From Nonomuraea zeae (GTDB lineage Bacteria; Actinomycetota; Actinomycetes; Streptosporangiales; Streptosporangiaceae), in assembly GCF_005889725.1 (NCBI RefSeq), contig NZ_VCKX01000059.1:1-50109 (forward strand): a stretch of 50,109 nt of DNA, read 5' to 3'. Shown one piece after another: positions 26,891 through 35,461 of this stretch. Each line of letters begins with the position of its first letter. Position 1 is the first letter of the stretch. A program made the position numbers and the translations under genes. Below the pieces are notes generated by a model, which had not been told where the DNA came from, ran no database searches, and saw only the letters and a list, made by a program, of their open reading frames with translations.

Positions 26891-26909
26891 CGCTTGCTAC
26901 GTTTCGCCC
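26874..26909 (+). promoter_or_regulatory. Candidate promoter of the MEDS/ATPase gene
   Basis: TTGCGC (26874-26879), an 18-bp spacer and TACGTT (26898-26903) lie inside and just after the 3' end of the EamA gene. GTG 26910 follows six bases later, so the transcript would be leaderless. The -35 matches at only three positions. Confidence 0.4.
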
Positions 26910-27857
26910 GTGCGCCCAGATCGGGCACGTTCCGATGGTGAGTCGCTGAAGCACGTTGCGGTGCCGTACGACTCTGACGAGGCCCTCCTGGGCCTGACCG
27001 TGCCGCGCGTGCGGTCCGCGCTGCACGAGGGCAGGCGCGTGCTGGTGATCACCTGCGCGACCAAGCTCGCCCTGCTGGCCGACGCGCTGGGGCGGGACGC
27101 CGGGCAGATCGACAGCCGCGTATCGACGGCCTGGTTCGGGCACCCGTACCGGACGCTGGCCGCCTACCACGAGTACACCAGGGGCCGCCGTACCCTCATC
27201 ATCGGCGAGCCCGTCTGGGAGGGCAGGAGCGAGCGCGAGGTCAGGGAGTACATCCGCTACGAGTCCGTGCTGAACGCCGCGCTCCAGACGGCCGCGACGG
27301 TCATGCTGTGCCTGTACGACATACGGAAGGTGCCGGAGTCCGCGCTGGACTTCAGCCACGTCAACCACCCGCTGCTGCTCGGCAGTGACGGCGGCGAGGC
27401 GGCGAGCAGCCGCTTCGTCGAGCCGCACGAGCTGGTGCTGAACGGTGACCGCGCACCACTCCCCGAACCGGCCGGCGACGCCGAGACGATCAGGTTCACC
27501 GCGCGTGAGCTGAAGCGGCTGCGCCAGGCCGTCGGCGACTTCGCCAGGGCGGCCGGCATGGACCGCAACCTCATCACGTCGCTCGTGATCAGCGTGTCGG
27601 AGATCGCCGCGAACAGCGTCGAGCACGGCGCGGGGTACGGCACGATCACGATGTGGGTGCACGACGGGGAGCTGGTCTGCGAGATCGCCGACCCCGGCGG
27701 CGCCCTGGACGACCCCTTACCCGGCTATATACCACCCGAGCCCGAGTCCCCTCGGGGATACGGGCTCTGGATCAGCAGGCAGCTCTGCGACCTCGTCGAG
27801 CTGCGCACCGAAGGCGGCGTGTTACGCGTCCGCCTTCATCTCAATATGGGGGCCTAG
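26910..27857 (+). CDS. MEDS-domain anti-sigma-type ATPase (RsbW/HATPase_c_2)
   Basis: A 315-aa regulator. Residues about 10-165 resemble a MEDS sensory domain (HVAVPYDSDEALLGLTVPRV and CATKLALLADALGR). The C-terminal 130 residues are a GHKL ATPase of the anti-sigma/Ser-Thr kinase group: N box VSEIAANSVEHG, G1-like CEIADPGGALDD, G2 RGYGLWISRQLCDLVEL. Such proteins phosphorylate anti-anti-sigma factors or hold sigma factors. The GTG at 26910 is a judgement; a later in-frame GTG near 26962 is possible. Its stop codon shares the four bases CTAG with the stop of the convergent ECF sigma gene. A partner anti-anti-sigma gene is not seen nearby. Confidence 0.82.
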   Translation: MRPDRARSDGESLKHVAVPYDSDEALLGLTVPRVRSALHEGRRVLVITCATKLALLADALGRDAGQIDSRVSTAWFGHPYRTLAAYHEYTRGRRTLIIGEPVWEGRSEREVREYIRYESVLNAALQTAATVMLCLYDIRKVPESALDFSHVNHPLLLGSDGGEAASSRFVEPHELVLNGDRAPLPEPAGDAETIRFTARELKRLRQAVGDFARAAGMDRNLITSLVISVSEIAANSVEHGAGYGTITMWVHDGELVCEIADPGGALDDPLPGYIPPEPESPRGYGLWISRQLCDLVELRTEGGVLRVRLHLNMGA

Positions 27858-28450
27858 GCAGCGGCACGCTGGGCGGGCAGGCGCACGGCGCCCTCCTCGC
27901 GGACGTACTCCTCCAGCATCCCCCGCAGCTGGCGGCGGCCACGGTGGAGGCGGGACATGACGGTCCCGATGGGCGTGCCCATCCGGTCGGCGATCTCCTT
28001 GTACGCGAACCCCTCGACGTCGGCCAGGTAGACGGCCACGCGGAAGTCCTCGGGCAGGGACCGCAGGGCGTTCATCACGACGCTGTCGGGCAGCCGGTCG
28101 AGCGCCTCGTTCTCAGCCGACCGCAGGCCGGTCGAGCTGTGCGACTCGGCGGCGTGCAACTGCCAGTCCTCGATGTCCTCGGCGGCGGACAGCTTGGGCG
28201 AGCGCTGCTTCTTGCGGTAGTCGTTGATGAAGTTGTTCGTGAGGATCCGGTGCAGCCAGGCCTTCAGGTTGGTGCCCTCACGGAACTGGTGGTAGGACGT
28301 GTACGCCTTGGCCACGGTCTCCTGCACCAGGTCTTCCGCGTCGGCGGCGTTACGGGTCAGGCGCATGGCGGAGGCGAAGAGCTGCGACGTCACGGGCACG
28401 ACATCGCGCTCGAACCAGTCCTGGCGCTGCTCATCGGTCATGGTGATCAT
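27854..28450 (-). CDS. SigR/SigH-like ECF sigma factor
   Basis: A 198-aa group 4 sigma factor. Region 2 is NAADAEDLVQETVAKAYTSY through TNLKAWLHRILTNNFINDYR; region 4 is ALRSLPEDFRVAVYLADVEG through GTPIGTVMSRLHRGRRQLRG. These stretches match the SigR/SigH thiol-oxidative-stress group (ECF12), which directs thioredoxin and cysteine-metabolism genes. That group normally has a zinc anti-sigma factor RsrA/RshA encoded directly downstream. Here the downstream gene is instead a convergent MEDS/ATPase gene. AGGGGG lies upstream of ATG 28450. The divergent neighbour is a cysteine desulfhydrase, which fits a thiol role. No GGAAT-N18-GTT SigR promoter was seen upstream. Confidence 0.93.
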   Translation of the reverse strand: MITMTDEQRQDWFERDVVPVTSQLFASAMRLTRNAADAEDLVQETVAKAYTSYHQFREGTNLKAWLHRILTNNFINDYRKKQRSPKLSAAEDIEDWQLHAAESHSSTGLRSAENEALDRLPDSVVMNALRSLPEDFRVAVYLADVEGFAYKEIADRMGTPIGTVMSRLHRGRRQLRGMLEEYVREEGAVRLPAQRAAA

Positions 28451-28580
28451 TCATTCCCCCTTGCGCTATCCCCCGTTTCGGCATGAGCCGCCTGACGGCG
28501 TTCCATCATCGCAAGTCCCGCCTAAGGGACGCGTTAGAGAGCCCGCCTTGATCAGAAGGGGTTTCCGTCCATCTGCTCGC

Positions 28581-28598
28581 GACGTGCGTTATCACGTC
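28581..28598. promoter_or_regulatory. Inverted repeat in the sigma/desulfhydrase gap
   Basis: GACGTG-CGTTAT-CACGTC, six-base perfect arms, lies near the middle of the 229-bp divergent gap 28451-28679. A second short dyad, GTCCC-GCCTAA-GGGAC, lies closer to the sigma gene. Either could be an operator. The rest of the gap must hold both promoters; none has a convincing consensus. Confidence 0.4.
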
Positions 28599-28679
28599 CA
28601 CGGCCGGACAAGTCTCATTATCATAACACTAACCACCCAATTTCGCAGTAATAGTGGCGAGAGTCACATGGGATAGCGT

Positions 28680-29759
28680 ATGAGGATGAGTTTCGTGGAC
28701 CGGCATGACCCGGACGTACGCCGCTGGGTGGCTGAGGCCATCCGCAGGGTCGAGGCCGACGCCAACCGTAGTTGCGATACACATCTGCACGTCTTTCCGC
28801 TGCCCTCGGATTGGGGGGTAAACCTCTACCTGAAAGACGAATCAGTGCACCCGACCGGTTCACTGAAGCACCGACTGGCCCGATCTCTATTCCTATATGG
28901 TCTGGCGAACGGCTGGATCGGGCCCAGCACGACGATCGTGGAGGCGTCGAGCGGCTCGACGGCCGTCAGCGAGGCCTATTTCGCCCGCCTGCTGGGCCTG
29001 CCCTTCATCGCCGTCATGCCGGAGTCGACGTCGCCGGAGAAGTGCCAGCTCATCGAGTTCTACGGCGGCAAGGGCCATCTCGTGGCCGATCCCGGCGCGA
29101 TCTATGAGGAATCTCACCGTCTGGCCGCCGAGACCGGCGGCCACTTCATGGACCAGTTCACCTACGCGGAGCGGGCCACCGACTGGCGAGGCAACAACAA
29201 CATCGCCGAATCGATCTATTCCCAGATGTCGATGGAGCCCTATCCGGAGCCGGCCTGGATCGTGGTCGGCGCGGGGACGGGCGGCACGTCCTCCACCATC
29301 GGCCGCTACATCCGCTACCGCCGCCACACCACGCGCCTGGCCGTCGTCGATCCGGAGGGCTCGGCCTTCTACCCCGGCTGGGTCTCCGGCGACGCCACGG
29401 TCACCGCTCCCGGCTCCCGCATCGAGGGCATCGGCCGGCCCCGGGTGGAGCCGTCGCTGCTGCCCACGGTCATCGACCGCATGATCGCCGTGCCCGACGC
29501 CCGCTCGATCGCGGCCATGCACTGGACCCGCGAGGTCACCGGCCTGGACGTGGGCGGCTCGACGGGCACGAACATGGCCGCCTGCGTGGATCTCATCGCC
29601 GAGATGCGCGAGCGCGGCCAGCGGGGCAGCATCGTCACGCTGATCTGCGACAGCGGCGACCGCTACAAGGGCACGTACGGCAACCCCCGCTGGCTCGCCG
29701 GCCAGAACCTGGACATCGAGCCCCACCTGGCCGAGCTGCGCGCGTTCCTGCCCGTCTAG
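28680..29759 (+). CDS. Cds1-like PLP-dependent cysteine desulfhydrase
   Basis: A 359-aa fold-type II PLP enzyme. The Schiff-base lysine is Lys63 in PTGSLKHRLARSLFLYGL, a segment close to that of mycobacterial Cds1 (L-cysteine desulfhydrase, producing H2S, pyruvate and ammonia). The phosphate-binding loop is VVGAGTGGTSSTIG and a substrate loop is EASSGSTAVSEA. The alternative is a cysteine-synthase-type enzyme with another activity. It is divergent from a SigR-like sigma gene, linking it to thiol balance. Two ATGs (28680 and 28686) are possible starts; neither has a strong ribosome site. Its stop overlaps the convergent fecB stop in CTAG. Confidence 0.88.
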   Translation: MRMSFVDRHDPDVRRWVAEAIRRVEADANRSCDTHLHVFPLPSDWGVNLYLKDESVHPTGSLKHRLARSLFLYGLANGWIGPSTTIVEASSGSTAVSEAYFARLLGLPFIAVMPESTSPEKCQLIEFYGGKGHLVADPGAIYEESHRLAAETGGHFMDQFTYAERATDWRGNNNIAESIYSQMSMEPYPEPAWIVVGAGTGGTSSTIGRYIRYRRHTTRLAVVDPEGSAFYPGWVSGDATVTAPGSRIEGIGRPRVEPSLLPTVIDRMIAVPDARSIAAMHWTREVTGLDVGGSTGTNMAACVDLIAEMRERGQRGSIVTLICDSGDRYKGTYGNPRWLAGQNLDIEPHLAELRAFLPV

Positions 29760-30727
29760 GAGGCGGCCCTGGCCGGGTCCACGCCGAAGATCTTCGCCAC
29801 GTCGTCCAGCATGGAGTGCGCGCCCTGGATGCCCACGGCGCTCATCCACGTCAGGTCGCTGACCTCGTGCTTGTCGCCCTTGAGCTTGCCCCACAGCGGG
29901 TTGTTCACGAACTTCTCCTTGGGCCCGTCGGACGCCGGGTCCGGATAGGTCGCGATGAAGAGGTGGTCGGCGTCCAGGTCCGCGATCCGCTCCTGGCTCA
30001 GGTTCACCGCGATGGTGTCCTGCACGGTCGGCTGGCCCTCGGGCCTGGTGAACCCGACGTCCTTCAGCACCAGGCCCGAGTAGGAGTTCTCGACGTACAG
30101 GCGGGTCGTGGGCTCGCCGGCGAAACGCACGATCGAGATCGTCGGCAGCTTGCCGTCCTTCGCCGTGATCTCCTCGCCGATCTTCCTGGCCCGCTCCTCG
30201 TACGCCTTGATCTTGGCGTCGGCGAGCTCCTCCTTGCCCAGGGCCTGCCCCACGAGCCGGAGGTTGTCCTTCCAGATGGCCCCGGTGGTCTCGCTGAACA
30301 CGGTCGGCGCGATCTTGGCCAGCTTGTCGTAGTCCTTCTCGTGCCGGACCTTCGCCGAGAGGATCAGGTCGGGCTTGAGCGCCATGACCTTCTCCAGGCT
30401 CGGCTCCTCCAGCGTGCCGACCGGGGTCGCCTCCTTGCCGTACTGCTCGGCGACCGGCCCGAGGTAGTCGGGCAGCTTGGAGTCGATCGAGCGGTACGTC
30501 GTGTACCCCACGACGGGCGTCTCCAGCGTGAGTACCGCGTCGACGAAGCTCTGGTCCAGCGCCACCACCCGCTTGGGCTGGGCCGGGATGACGGTCTCTC
30601 CCATCGCGTGCTTGACGGTCCGGAAAGGCGCGCCGGACGCCGGCGCCGCCGCCGGCTCGGCCGAAGAACCGCAAGCGGCCAGCGCCGCCACCAGGACAGC
30701 ACCGACCAGAGCACGCAACGGTCTCAT
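29756..30727 (-). CDS. Iron-siderophore ABC transporter substrate-binding lipoprotein
   Basis: A 323-aa extracellular binding protein of the FecB/FepB (periplasmic-binding type III) group. The lipobox is LAAC (Cys19). The mature protein shows KRVVALDQSFVDAVLTLETP, the long linking helix, and LEKVMALKPDLILSAK, all typical of ferric-siderophore receptors. ATG 30727 has AAGGGA upstream. It is divergent from two FecCD permeases and an ATPase, with an iron box between, so it delivers a ferric siderophore to that importer and should be induced by iron starvation. No siderophore biosynthesis gene is in the window. Confidence 0.94.
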   Translation of the reverse strand: MRPLRALVGAVLVAALAACGSSAEPAAAPASGAPFRTVKHAMGETVIPAQPKRVVALDQSFVDAVLTLETPVVGYTTYRSIDSKLPDYLGPVAEQYGKEATPVGTLEEPSLEKVMALKPDLILSAKVRHEKDYDKLAKIAPTVFSETTGAIWKDNLRLVGQALGKEELADAKIKAYEERARKIGEEITAKDGKLPTISIVRFAGEPTTRLYVENSYSGLVLKDVGFTRPEGQPTVQDTIAVNLSQERIADLDADHLFIATYPDPASDGPKEKFVNNPLWGKLKGDKHEVSDLTWMSAVGIQGAHSMLDDVAKIFGVDPARAAS

Positions 30728-30761
30728 CGAAATCCCTTCGCAAAAATAAGGCAACCCTAAA

Positions 30762-30780
30762 TTAGGTTAGCCCTGCCTAA
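30762..30780. promoter_or_regulatory. IdeR/DmdR1-type iron box
   Basis: TTAGGTTAGCCCTGCCTAA is close to the 19-bp actinobacterial iron box TTAGGTTAG-S-CTAACCTAA. An overlapping weaker second site (about 30747-30765, TAAGGCAACCCTAAATTAG) lies on the fecB side. Position between divergent siderophore-uptake genes supports iron-dependent repression of both. Confidence 0.82.
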
Positions 30781-30824
30781 GCTGGCATACTTCACCAGGA
30801 TCCGGCAAACGTTGAGGAGGAGCG

Positions 30825-31859
30825 GTGAGCGCAACAGCGGTCGCGCCGCGCCTCCGGATCATCCGGCACCGCCGGCTCACAGTGCTGACGGCACTGCTGA
30901 TCGCGGTCGCGGTGGCGGTCCTGCTGAGCATCACGATCGGCTCGAAGCCCGTGCCCATCACCGACGCCTGGCACGCGCTCACCGCCCCCACCGGCACCGA
31001 GAACGACATCGTCATCCGCTCGCTGCGCGTCCCCAGGACCGTCCTCGGCGTGCTCGCCGGGATCGCGCTCGGCGTGGCCGGCGCGCTCATGCAGGGCCAC
31101 ACCCGCAACCCGCTCGCCGACCCCGGCCTGCTCGGCGTCACGCAGGGCGCGGCGTTCGCGATGGTGGCCTCGATCATCCTGCTCGGCGCCTCCAGCCTGC
31201 TCGCCTACATCTGGTTCGGCCTGGCGGGGGCGCTGGTCGCGAGCGTGGCGGTGTTCGCGCTCGGCATGGTCGGCGGCAGGGGCGGGCCGACCCCGGTGAC
31301 GCTCGCGCTGGCCGGCACCGCCGTGAGCGCCTTCCTGTACGCGCTGACCTCGGCCATCGTGCTGCTGGACGAGCAGGCGATGGACGTGTTCAGGTTCTGG
31401 CAGGCGGGCTCGATCGCCGCCAGGGGCTCCGACGTGGTCTGGCAGGTGCTGCCGTTCATCCTGGCCGGCCTGGTCCTCGCGATGGTGAACGCCCCCGGGC
31501 TGAACGCGCTCTCCCTCGGCGAGGACGTGGCCAGGAGCCTCGGCCAGAACATCGCCATGACCAGGACCGTCGGCGTCGCGGCCGTCACCCTGCTGGCGGG
31601 CGCCTCCGTCGCGGCGTGCGGCTCGCTGGCCTTCATCGGGCTGATCGTGCCGCACCTCGTACGCCCGCTGTCGGGCACCGACCACCGGTGGCTGCTGCCG
31701 TTCTCGGGGCTGGTCGGCGCGGCGCTGCTGCTGGTCGCCGACGTGATCGGCCGCGTGGTGGCCCCGCCGGGCGAGTTGGAGGTCGGCGTGGTGCTCGCGC
31801 TGCTCGGCGCCCCGTTCTTCGTCGCGCTCGTCCGCCGCAGGAAGCCCGTGCGGCTGTGA
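30825..31859 (+). CDS. Ferric-siderophore ABC permease, FecCD family (first)
   Basis: A 344-aa integral membrane permease with about ten transmembrane helices. Family landmarks are LRVPRTVLGVLAGIALGVAG, MQGHTRNPLADPGLLGVTQG and IGLIVPHLVRPLSGTDHRWL, the last being the loop that contacts the ATPase. GTG 30825 follows GAGGAGG. Its TGA overlaps the ATG of the second permease by one base, so the two are translated as a coupled pair and presumably form the membrane heterodimer. Expression is expected to follow the iron box 45 bases upstream. Confidence 0.95.
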   Translation: MSATAVAPRLRIIRHRRLTVLTALLIAVAVAVLLSITIGSKPVPITDAWHALTAPTGTENDIVIRSLRVPRTVLGVLAGIALGVAGALMQGHTRNPLADPGLLGVTQGAAFAMVASIILLGASSLLAYIWFGLAGALVASVAVFALGMVGGRGGPTPVTLALAGTAVSAFLYALTSAIVLLDEQAMDVFRFWQAGSIAARGSDVVWQVLPFILAGLVLAMVNAPGLNALSLGEDVARSLGQNIAMTRTVGVAAVTLLAGASVAACGSLAFIGLIVPHLVRPLSGTDHRWLLPFSGLVGAALLLVADVIGRVVAPPGELEVGVVLALLGAPFFVALVRRRKPVRL

Positions 31860-32902
31860 TGACCACTCTCCCCCTGCGCGTCGGCGGCCTGTCCTGGCAG
31901 GTACGCCTGCGCGGCGTCGCCGTCGCGCTGGCCGGACTCGTCCTCCTCGTCGTGCTCATGGCCATGAACATGCGCATCGGCGACATCCGGATGACGCTGC
32001 CCGAGGTCGTCGCCGGCACCTTCGACGTCGACAGCGCCGCCCACTTCGTCATCATGGAGCTGCGCCTGCCACGCGCGCTGACCGGTGCCCTGGTCGGAGC
32101 CGCGCTCGCGCTGTCGGGCGCCATCATCCAGTCCATCGCGCGCAATCCCCTGGCCAGCCCCGAGATCCTGGGCGTCACGACCGGGGCCTCCGTCACCGTC
32201 GTGGCCGGCGTCGTGGCCAGCGGCAGCGCGTACGGCGGCGCCAGCGGCCTGCTGTCCACCCTCGGCATCCCGGCCCTGGCCCTGCTCGGCGGCCTGCTCG
32301 GCGCGGCCGTCGTGTACGGCCTGGCCTGGCGGCGCGGCCTGGACGGCTACCGCCTGGTCCTGGTCGGCATCGGCGTGGCCGCCGTGTTCACCAACGTCAA
32401 GTTCTGGCTCCTGACCATCGGCGACGTGAACGACACCAGCCGCGCCATGGTCTGGATCAGCGGCTCGCTCAACGGGCGCGGCTGGGAGCATGTGGTGCCC
32501 ACCGCGCTGGCACTGGCCGTGCTGGTGCCGCTGACGCTGCTCGGCACCCGCTCGCTCGACGCGCTGCGCTTCAGCGACGACACCGTCACCGCGCTCGGCG
32601 TCCGGATGAACCCCGCCCGCGCCCTGATGATCCTCGCCGCCGTCCTGCTGGCAGCCGTGGCGACCGCCTCGGCCGGCCCGATCGCGTTCGTGGCGCTCGC
32701 CTCGCCCCAGATCGCCCTGCGGCTGGTGCGCTCGGGCCGGCCGCCGCTGCTGTGCTCGGCGATCATCGGCGGCGTGCTCACCACGGCCGCCGACCTGATC
32801 GCCAGGACCGCCTTCTCCCCGCTGGAACTGCCCGTCGGCATCGTCACCGCCGTCCTGGGCGCCCCTTACCTGATCCATCTGATCTGGAGGTCACGCAAGT
32901 GA
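31859..32902 (+). CDS. Ferric-siderophore ABC permease, FecCD family (second)
   Basis: A 347-aa FecCD-type permease, also about ten transmembrane helices: ELRLPRALTGALVGAALALS, QSIARNPLASPEILGVTTGA and the ATPase-contact region GPIAFVALASPQIALRLVRS. ATG 31859 overlaps the upstream TGA (TGATG). Its own TGA overlaps the GTG of the ATPase gene by four bases (GTGA). It pairs with the preceding permease to form the import channel. Confidence 0.95.
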   Translation: MTTLPLRVGGLSWQVRLRGVAVALAGLVLLVVLMAMNMRIGDIRMTLPEVVAGTFDVDSAAHFVIMELRLPRALTGALVGAALALSGAIIQSIARNPLASPEILGVTTGASVTVVAGVVASGSAYGGASGLLSTLGIPALALLGGLLGAAVVYGLAWRRGLDGYRLVLVGIGVAAVFTNVKFWLLTIGDVNDTSRAMVWISGSLNGRGWEHVVPTALALAVLVPLTLLGTRSLDALRFSDDTVTALGVRMNPARALMILAAVLLAAVATASAGPIAFVALASPQIALRLVRSGRPPLLCSAIIGGVLTTAADLIARTAFSPLELPVGIVTAVLGAPYLIHLIWRSRK

Positions 32903-33708
32903 GACTGCAGGCCGCCGACGTCAAGCTCGGGTACGGAGACCGCCTCGTCGTCGACGGTCTCGACCTCGGCATCGAAGCGGGCACCGTAACCACCATCATC
33001 GGCCCGAACGGCTGCGGCAAGTCCACGCTCCTGCGTGCGCTCGGCCGCCTGCTCAAGCCCCAGGGCGGCGAGGTGCTGCTGGACGGCAAGCGCATCGACA
33101 AGATCCCCACCCGCGAGGTCGCCAAGATCCTCGGGGTGCTCCCCCAGTCGCCCAGCGCCCCGGAAGGGCTGACCGTGGCCGACCTGGTGGCCAGGGGCCG
33201 CCATCCGCACCAGACCTGGTACCGGCAGTGGTCGTCGGACGACGAGGGCGCGGTGAGCGCGGCACTGGACATGACGGGCCTGTCCGACCTGGCCGAACGG
33301 CCGCTGGAGGAGCTGTCGGGCGGCCAGCGGCAGCGGGCGTGGATCTCCATGGCCCTGGCCCAGGGCACGGACCTGCTGCTGCTCGATGAGCCGACCACGT
33401 TCCTGGACCTGGCGCATCAGGTGGAGGTGCTGGAGCTCGTCCGGCACCTGCACCAGGAGGCGGGCCGCACGGTCGTCATGGTCCTGCACGACCTCAACCT
33501 GGCCGCCCGCTACGCCGACCGCCTGGTCGCCATGCGCGCGGGCAAGGTGATCGCCGCGGGCGGACCCCACGAGGTGCTGACCGAGGAGCTGCTGCGCGAC
33601 GTGTTCGAGCTGGACGCCAAGGTCATCGCGGACCCCGTGGCAGGGACTCCTCTGGTGGTCCCGATCGGGACGCGCCCTCGTCATCAGTCCGGGAAGCCGG
33701 CGGCCTGA
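32899..33708 (+). CDS. Ferric-siderophore ABC transporter ATP-binding protein
   Basis: A 269-aa importer ATPase of the FecE/FepC group that powers siderophore uptake. Walker A is GPNGCGKST (35-42), the Q-loop region is LGVLPQSPSAPEGLTVADLV, the signature is LSGGQRQRAW, Walker B is LLLLDEPT and the H-loop is VMVLHDLNLAARYAD. GTG 32899 overlaps the upstream stop and GGAGGT lies seven bases before it. The last 86 bases are antisense to the 3' end of the TPR gene. Confidence 0.95.
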   Translation: MRLQAADVKLGYGDRLVVDGLDLGIEAGTVTTIIGPNGCGKSTLLRALGRLLKPQGGEVLLDGKRIDKIPTREVAKILGVLPQSPSAPEGLTVADLVARGRHPHQTWYRQWSSDDEGAVSAALDMTGLSDLAERPLEELSGGQRQRAWISMALAQGTDLLLLDEPTTFLDLAHQVEVLELVRHLHQEAGRTVVMVLHDLNLAARYADRLVAMRAGKVIAAGGPHEVLTEELLRDVFELDAKVIADPVAGTPLVVPIGTRPRHQSGKPAA

Positions 33709-35305
33709 CCTCGCGCAGCTCGGCGAGCGCCCGGCCGACGTCCTCGTCGCCGGGCGCCAGCTCGGCGGCCCTGACCAGGTCCTGCCTGGCCTGCTCCGGC
33801 AGGCCGGCGGCCCGGTAGACGACGGACCTGTTGAACAGCAGCTCGGCCGTCTCCTCCAGCTTGAGCGCGTGCGTCAGGTCCGTCAGCGCGGCGCTGCGGT
33901 CGCCGCGCTCGAAGGCCAGCTCGGCCCGGCTCGCCCAGGCCGCCACCAGCTCGGGGTCCAGCTCCAGCGCGGTGTCGAACGCCATCCGCGCCTCGGGGTA
34001 GCGGCTCTCGGCCAGCTCGATCTGCCCGAGCACGCACAGCAGGTGGGGGTCGCGCGGGGCGAGCCGCAGGCCCTGCTCCACGTCCTGGCGCGCGCGGGCG
34101 TAGTCGCCGGCGGCGGCGTGCAGGCCGCTCCTGTTGACGTACGCGGGCGTGAAGGAGGGGTCGAGATCCAGCGTGTGGTCCAGATCGGCACGCGCGCCTT
34201 CGTGGTCGCCGGACACGAACCGCAGCTCGGCCCGGTTGTAGTACGCCTCAGGGAAGGGCGGGCTGAGCCGCATGACGCTCTCGTAGTCCGCCAGCGCCTC
34301 GGCGAGCCTGCCGAGCTTGTGCAGCAGGTTGCCCCGGTCGAGGTAGTAGTCGGGATAGCCGGGGTCGGCCTCGATCGCGCGGGTGTAGTCGGCCAGCGCC
34401 GCCTCGTGCCGGCCCGCCATGGCCAGCAGCTGGCCCCTGTTGGCGTACAGGACGAGCCGGTGTATCGGGTGCTCGTCGGCCAGGTCGGTCTCGGCCAGGT
34501 CGATGGCCTGCCGGACGAGCTCCGCAGCCGCGGCGCGGCGGTCCCTGCGCACCTCCACCAGGGCCTTGCCGTTGAGGTCGAACCCGAGGTGGAAGGCCCG
34601 CTCGCGGCGGTCGGGCAGCAGGGAGGTGATCGTGATCGCCTCGTTGACCCAGGCCAGCGCCTGTTCGGGGTCGCGGCGGGCCGGGTCGTGGTGGCGTACG
34701 AGGATCATGGCGGTGGCGTAGGCGGCCGTGGCGCGGCGCTTCGGGTCGGTGCTCTCGCGCCTGGCCCGGTCGTAGAGCTCGCGGGCCTCGTCCTCGCGCT
34801 CGACGGCCTCAAGAGCGCCGGCGACGCGCTGCAGGAGGTGCTCCCAGCCCGCCGGATCGTCCTCGTACGTCAGCCCGCGCAGCGCTTCGAGCCCCGACTC
34901 CGCCATGGCGTGGTGGAAGCCCTCGTCGCGGAAGCGGTCGAAGTCGGCCGGCAGCGGCCCGGCCCCGGGCGCCGACGGGCCCTCCTCGATGCGCAGCAGC
35001 TCCGGGGCGAGTCTGCGCCGCAGCACGGTCACGAGCTCGGCGTCGGTGTGGTCGGCCTCGCCGAGGTTGTGCACGCTGAGCGTGAGCGGACCCGCGCGGA
35101 GCAGGTGGTCGCGGACGAACTCGGCCAGCCCGTTGGCGATCCTGAGGGTGCGGCGCGCGCCCGGGACGAGGATGCGCTGTGCCCTGGGCAGCTCGTCAGC
35201 CAGAGATCGCCGGCGTGCCGGGACCAGGTCGCGCAGCGCGGGGGCCGCGGCCCGGATCTCGATGTCGTACGCGGCGACCAGGCCGGGCCAGCGCTCCAGC
35301 GCCAC
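33623..35305 (-). CDS. Tetratricopeptide-repeat protein with degenerate N-terminal STAND-like region
   Basis: With GTG 35305 the product is 560 aa. Residues about 1-120 resemble a remnant of a STAND ATPase (LTLSVHNLGEADHTDAELVT looks like its Walker B region, but no P-loop is seen). Residues about 130-540 are TPR helices, for example HEAALADYTRAIEADPGYPD and YPEARMAFDTALELDPELVA. It probably scaffolds protein contacts in the cytoplasm. The frame stays open upstream of 35305 for 52 codons that look coding (DTIILDADRRIGGPYTFAAG) but contain no ATG, GTG or TTG, up to a TGA at 35462-35464. Beyond that TGA the same frame begins at ATG 35536. So the gene may be interrupted, read through, or started at a rare codon such as ATT 35377, which has GGGGAGGGGG eight bases upstream. 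The 3' end overlaps the siderophore ATPase gene by 86 bases. Confidence 0.75.
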   Translation of the reverse strand: MALERWPGLVAAYDIEIRAAAPALRDLVPARRRSLADELPRAQRILVPGARRTLRIANGLAEFVRDHLLRAGPLTLSVHNLGEADHTDAELVTVLRRRLAPELLRIEEGPSAPGAGPLPADFDRFRDEGFHHAMAESGLEALRGLTYEDDPAGWEHLLQRVAGALEAVEREDEARELYDRARRESTDPKRRATAAYATAMILVRHHDPARRDPEQALAWVNEAITITSLLPDRRERAFHLGFDLNGKALVEVRRDRRAAAAELVRQAIDLAETDLADEHPIHRLVLYANRGQLLAMAGRHEAALADYTRAIEADPGYPDYYLDRGNLLHKLGRLAEALADYESVMRLSPPFPEAYYNRAELRFVSGDHEGARADLDHTLDLDPSFTPAYVNRSGLHAAAGDYARARQDVEQGLRLAPRDPHLLCVLGQIELAESRYPEARMAFDTALELDPELVAAWASRAELAFERGDRSAALTDLTHALKLEETAELLFNRSVVYRAAGLPEQARQDLVRAAELAPGDEDVGRALAELREVRPPASRTDDEGASRSGPPEESLPRGPR

Positions 35306-35461
35306 CGGGACCAGGTGGCCGAGCAGCCCGGCGGCGAACGTGTAGGGGCCGCCGATGCGGCGGTCCGCGTCCAGAATGATCGTGTCCCCCTCCCCGGATC
35401 CGAATCCGGCGCCGGCCGGCGTCTCCGGGGAGCCGCCGGCCGAGCTGTGCGACTGGGGTGC

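Noticed and set aside
28451..28679. SigR-dependent promoter (GGAAT-N18-GTT) for the sigma or desulfhydrase gene
   Set aside because: No copy with acceptable sequence and spacing was found on either strand; GGGAAT near 28454 is part of the ribosome site.
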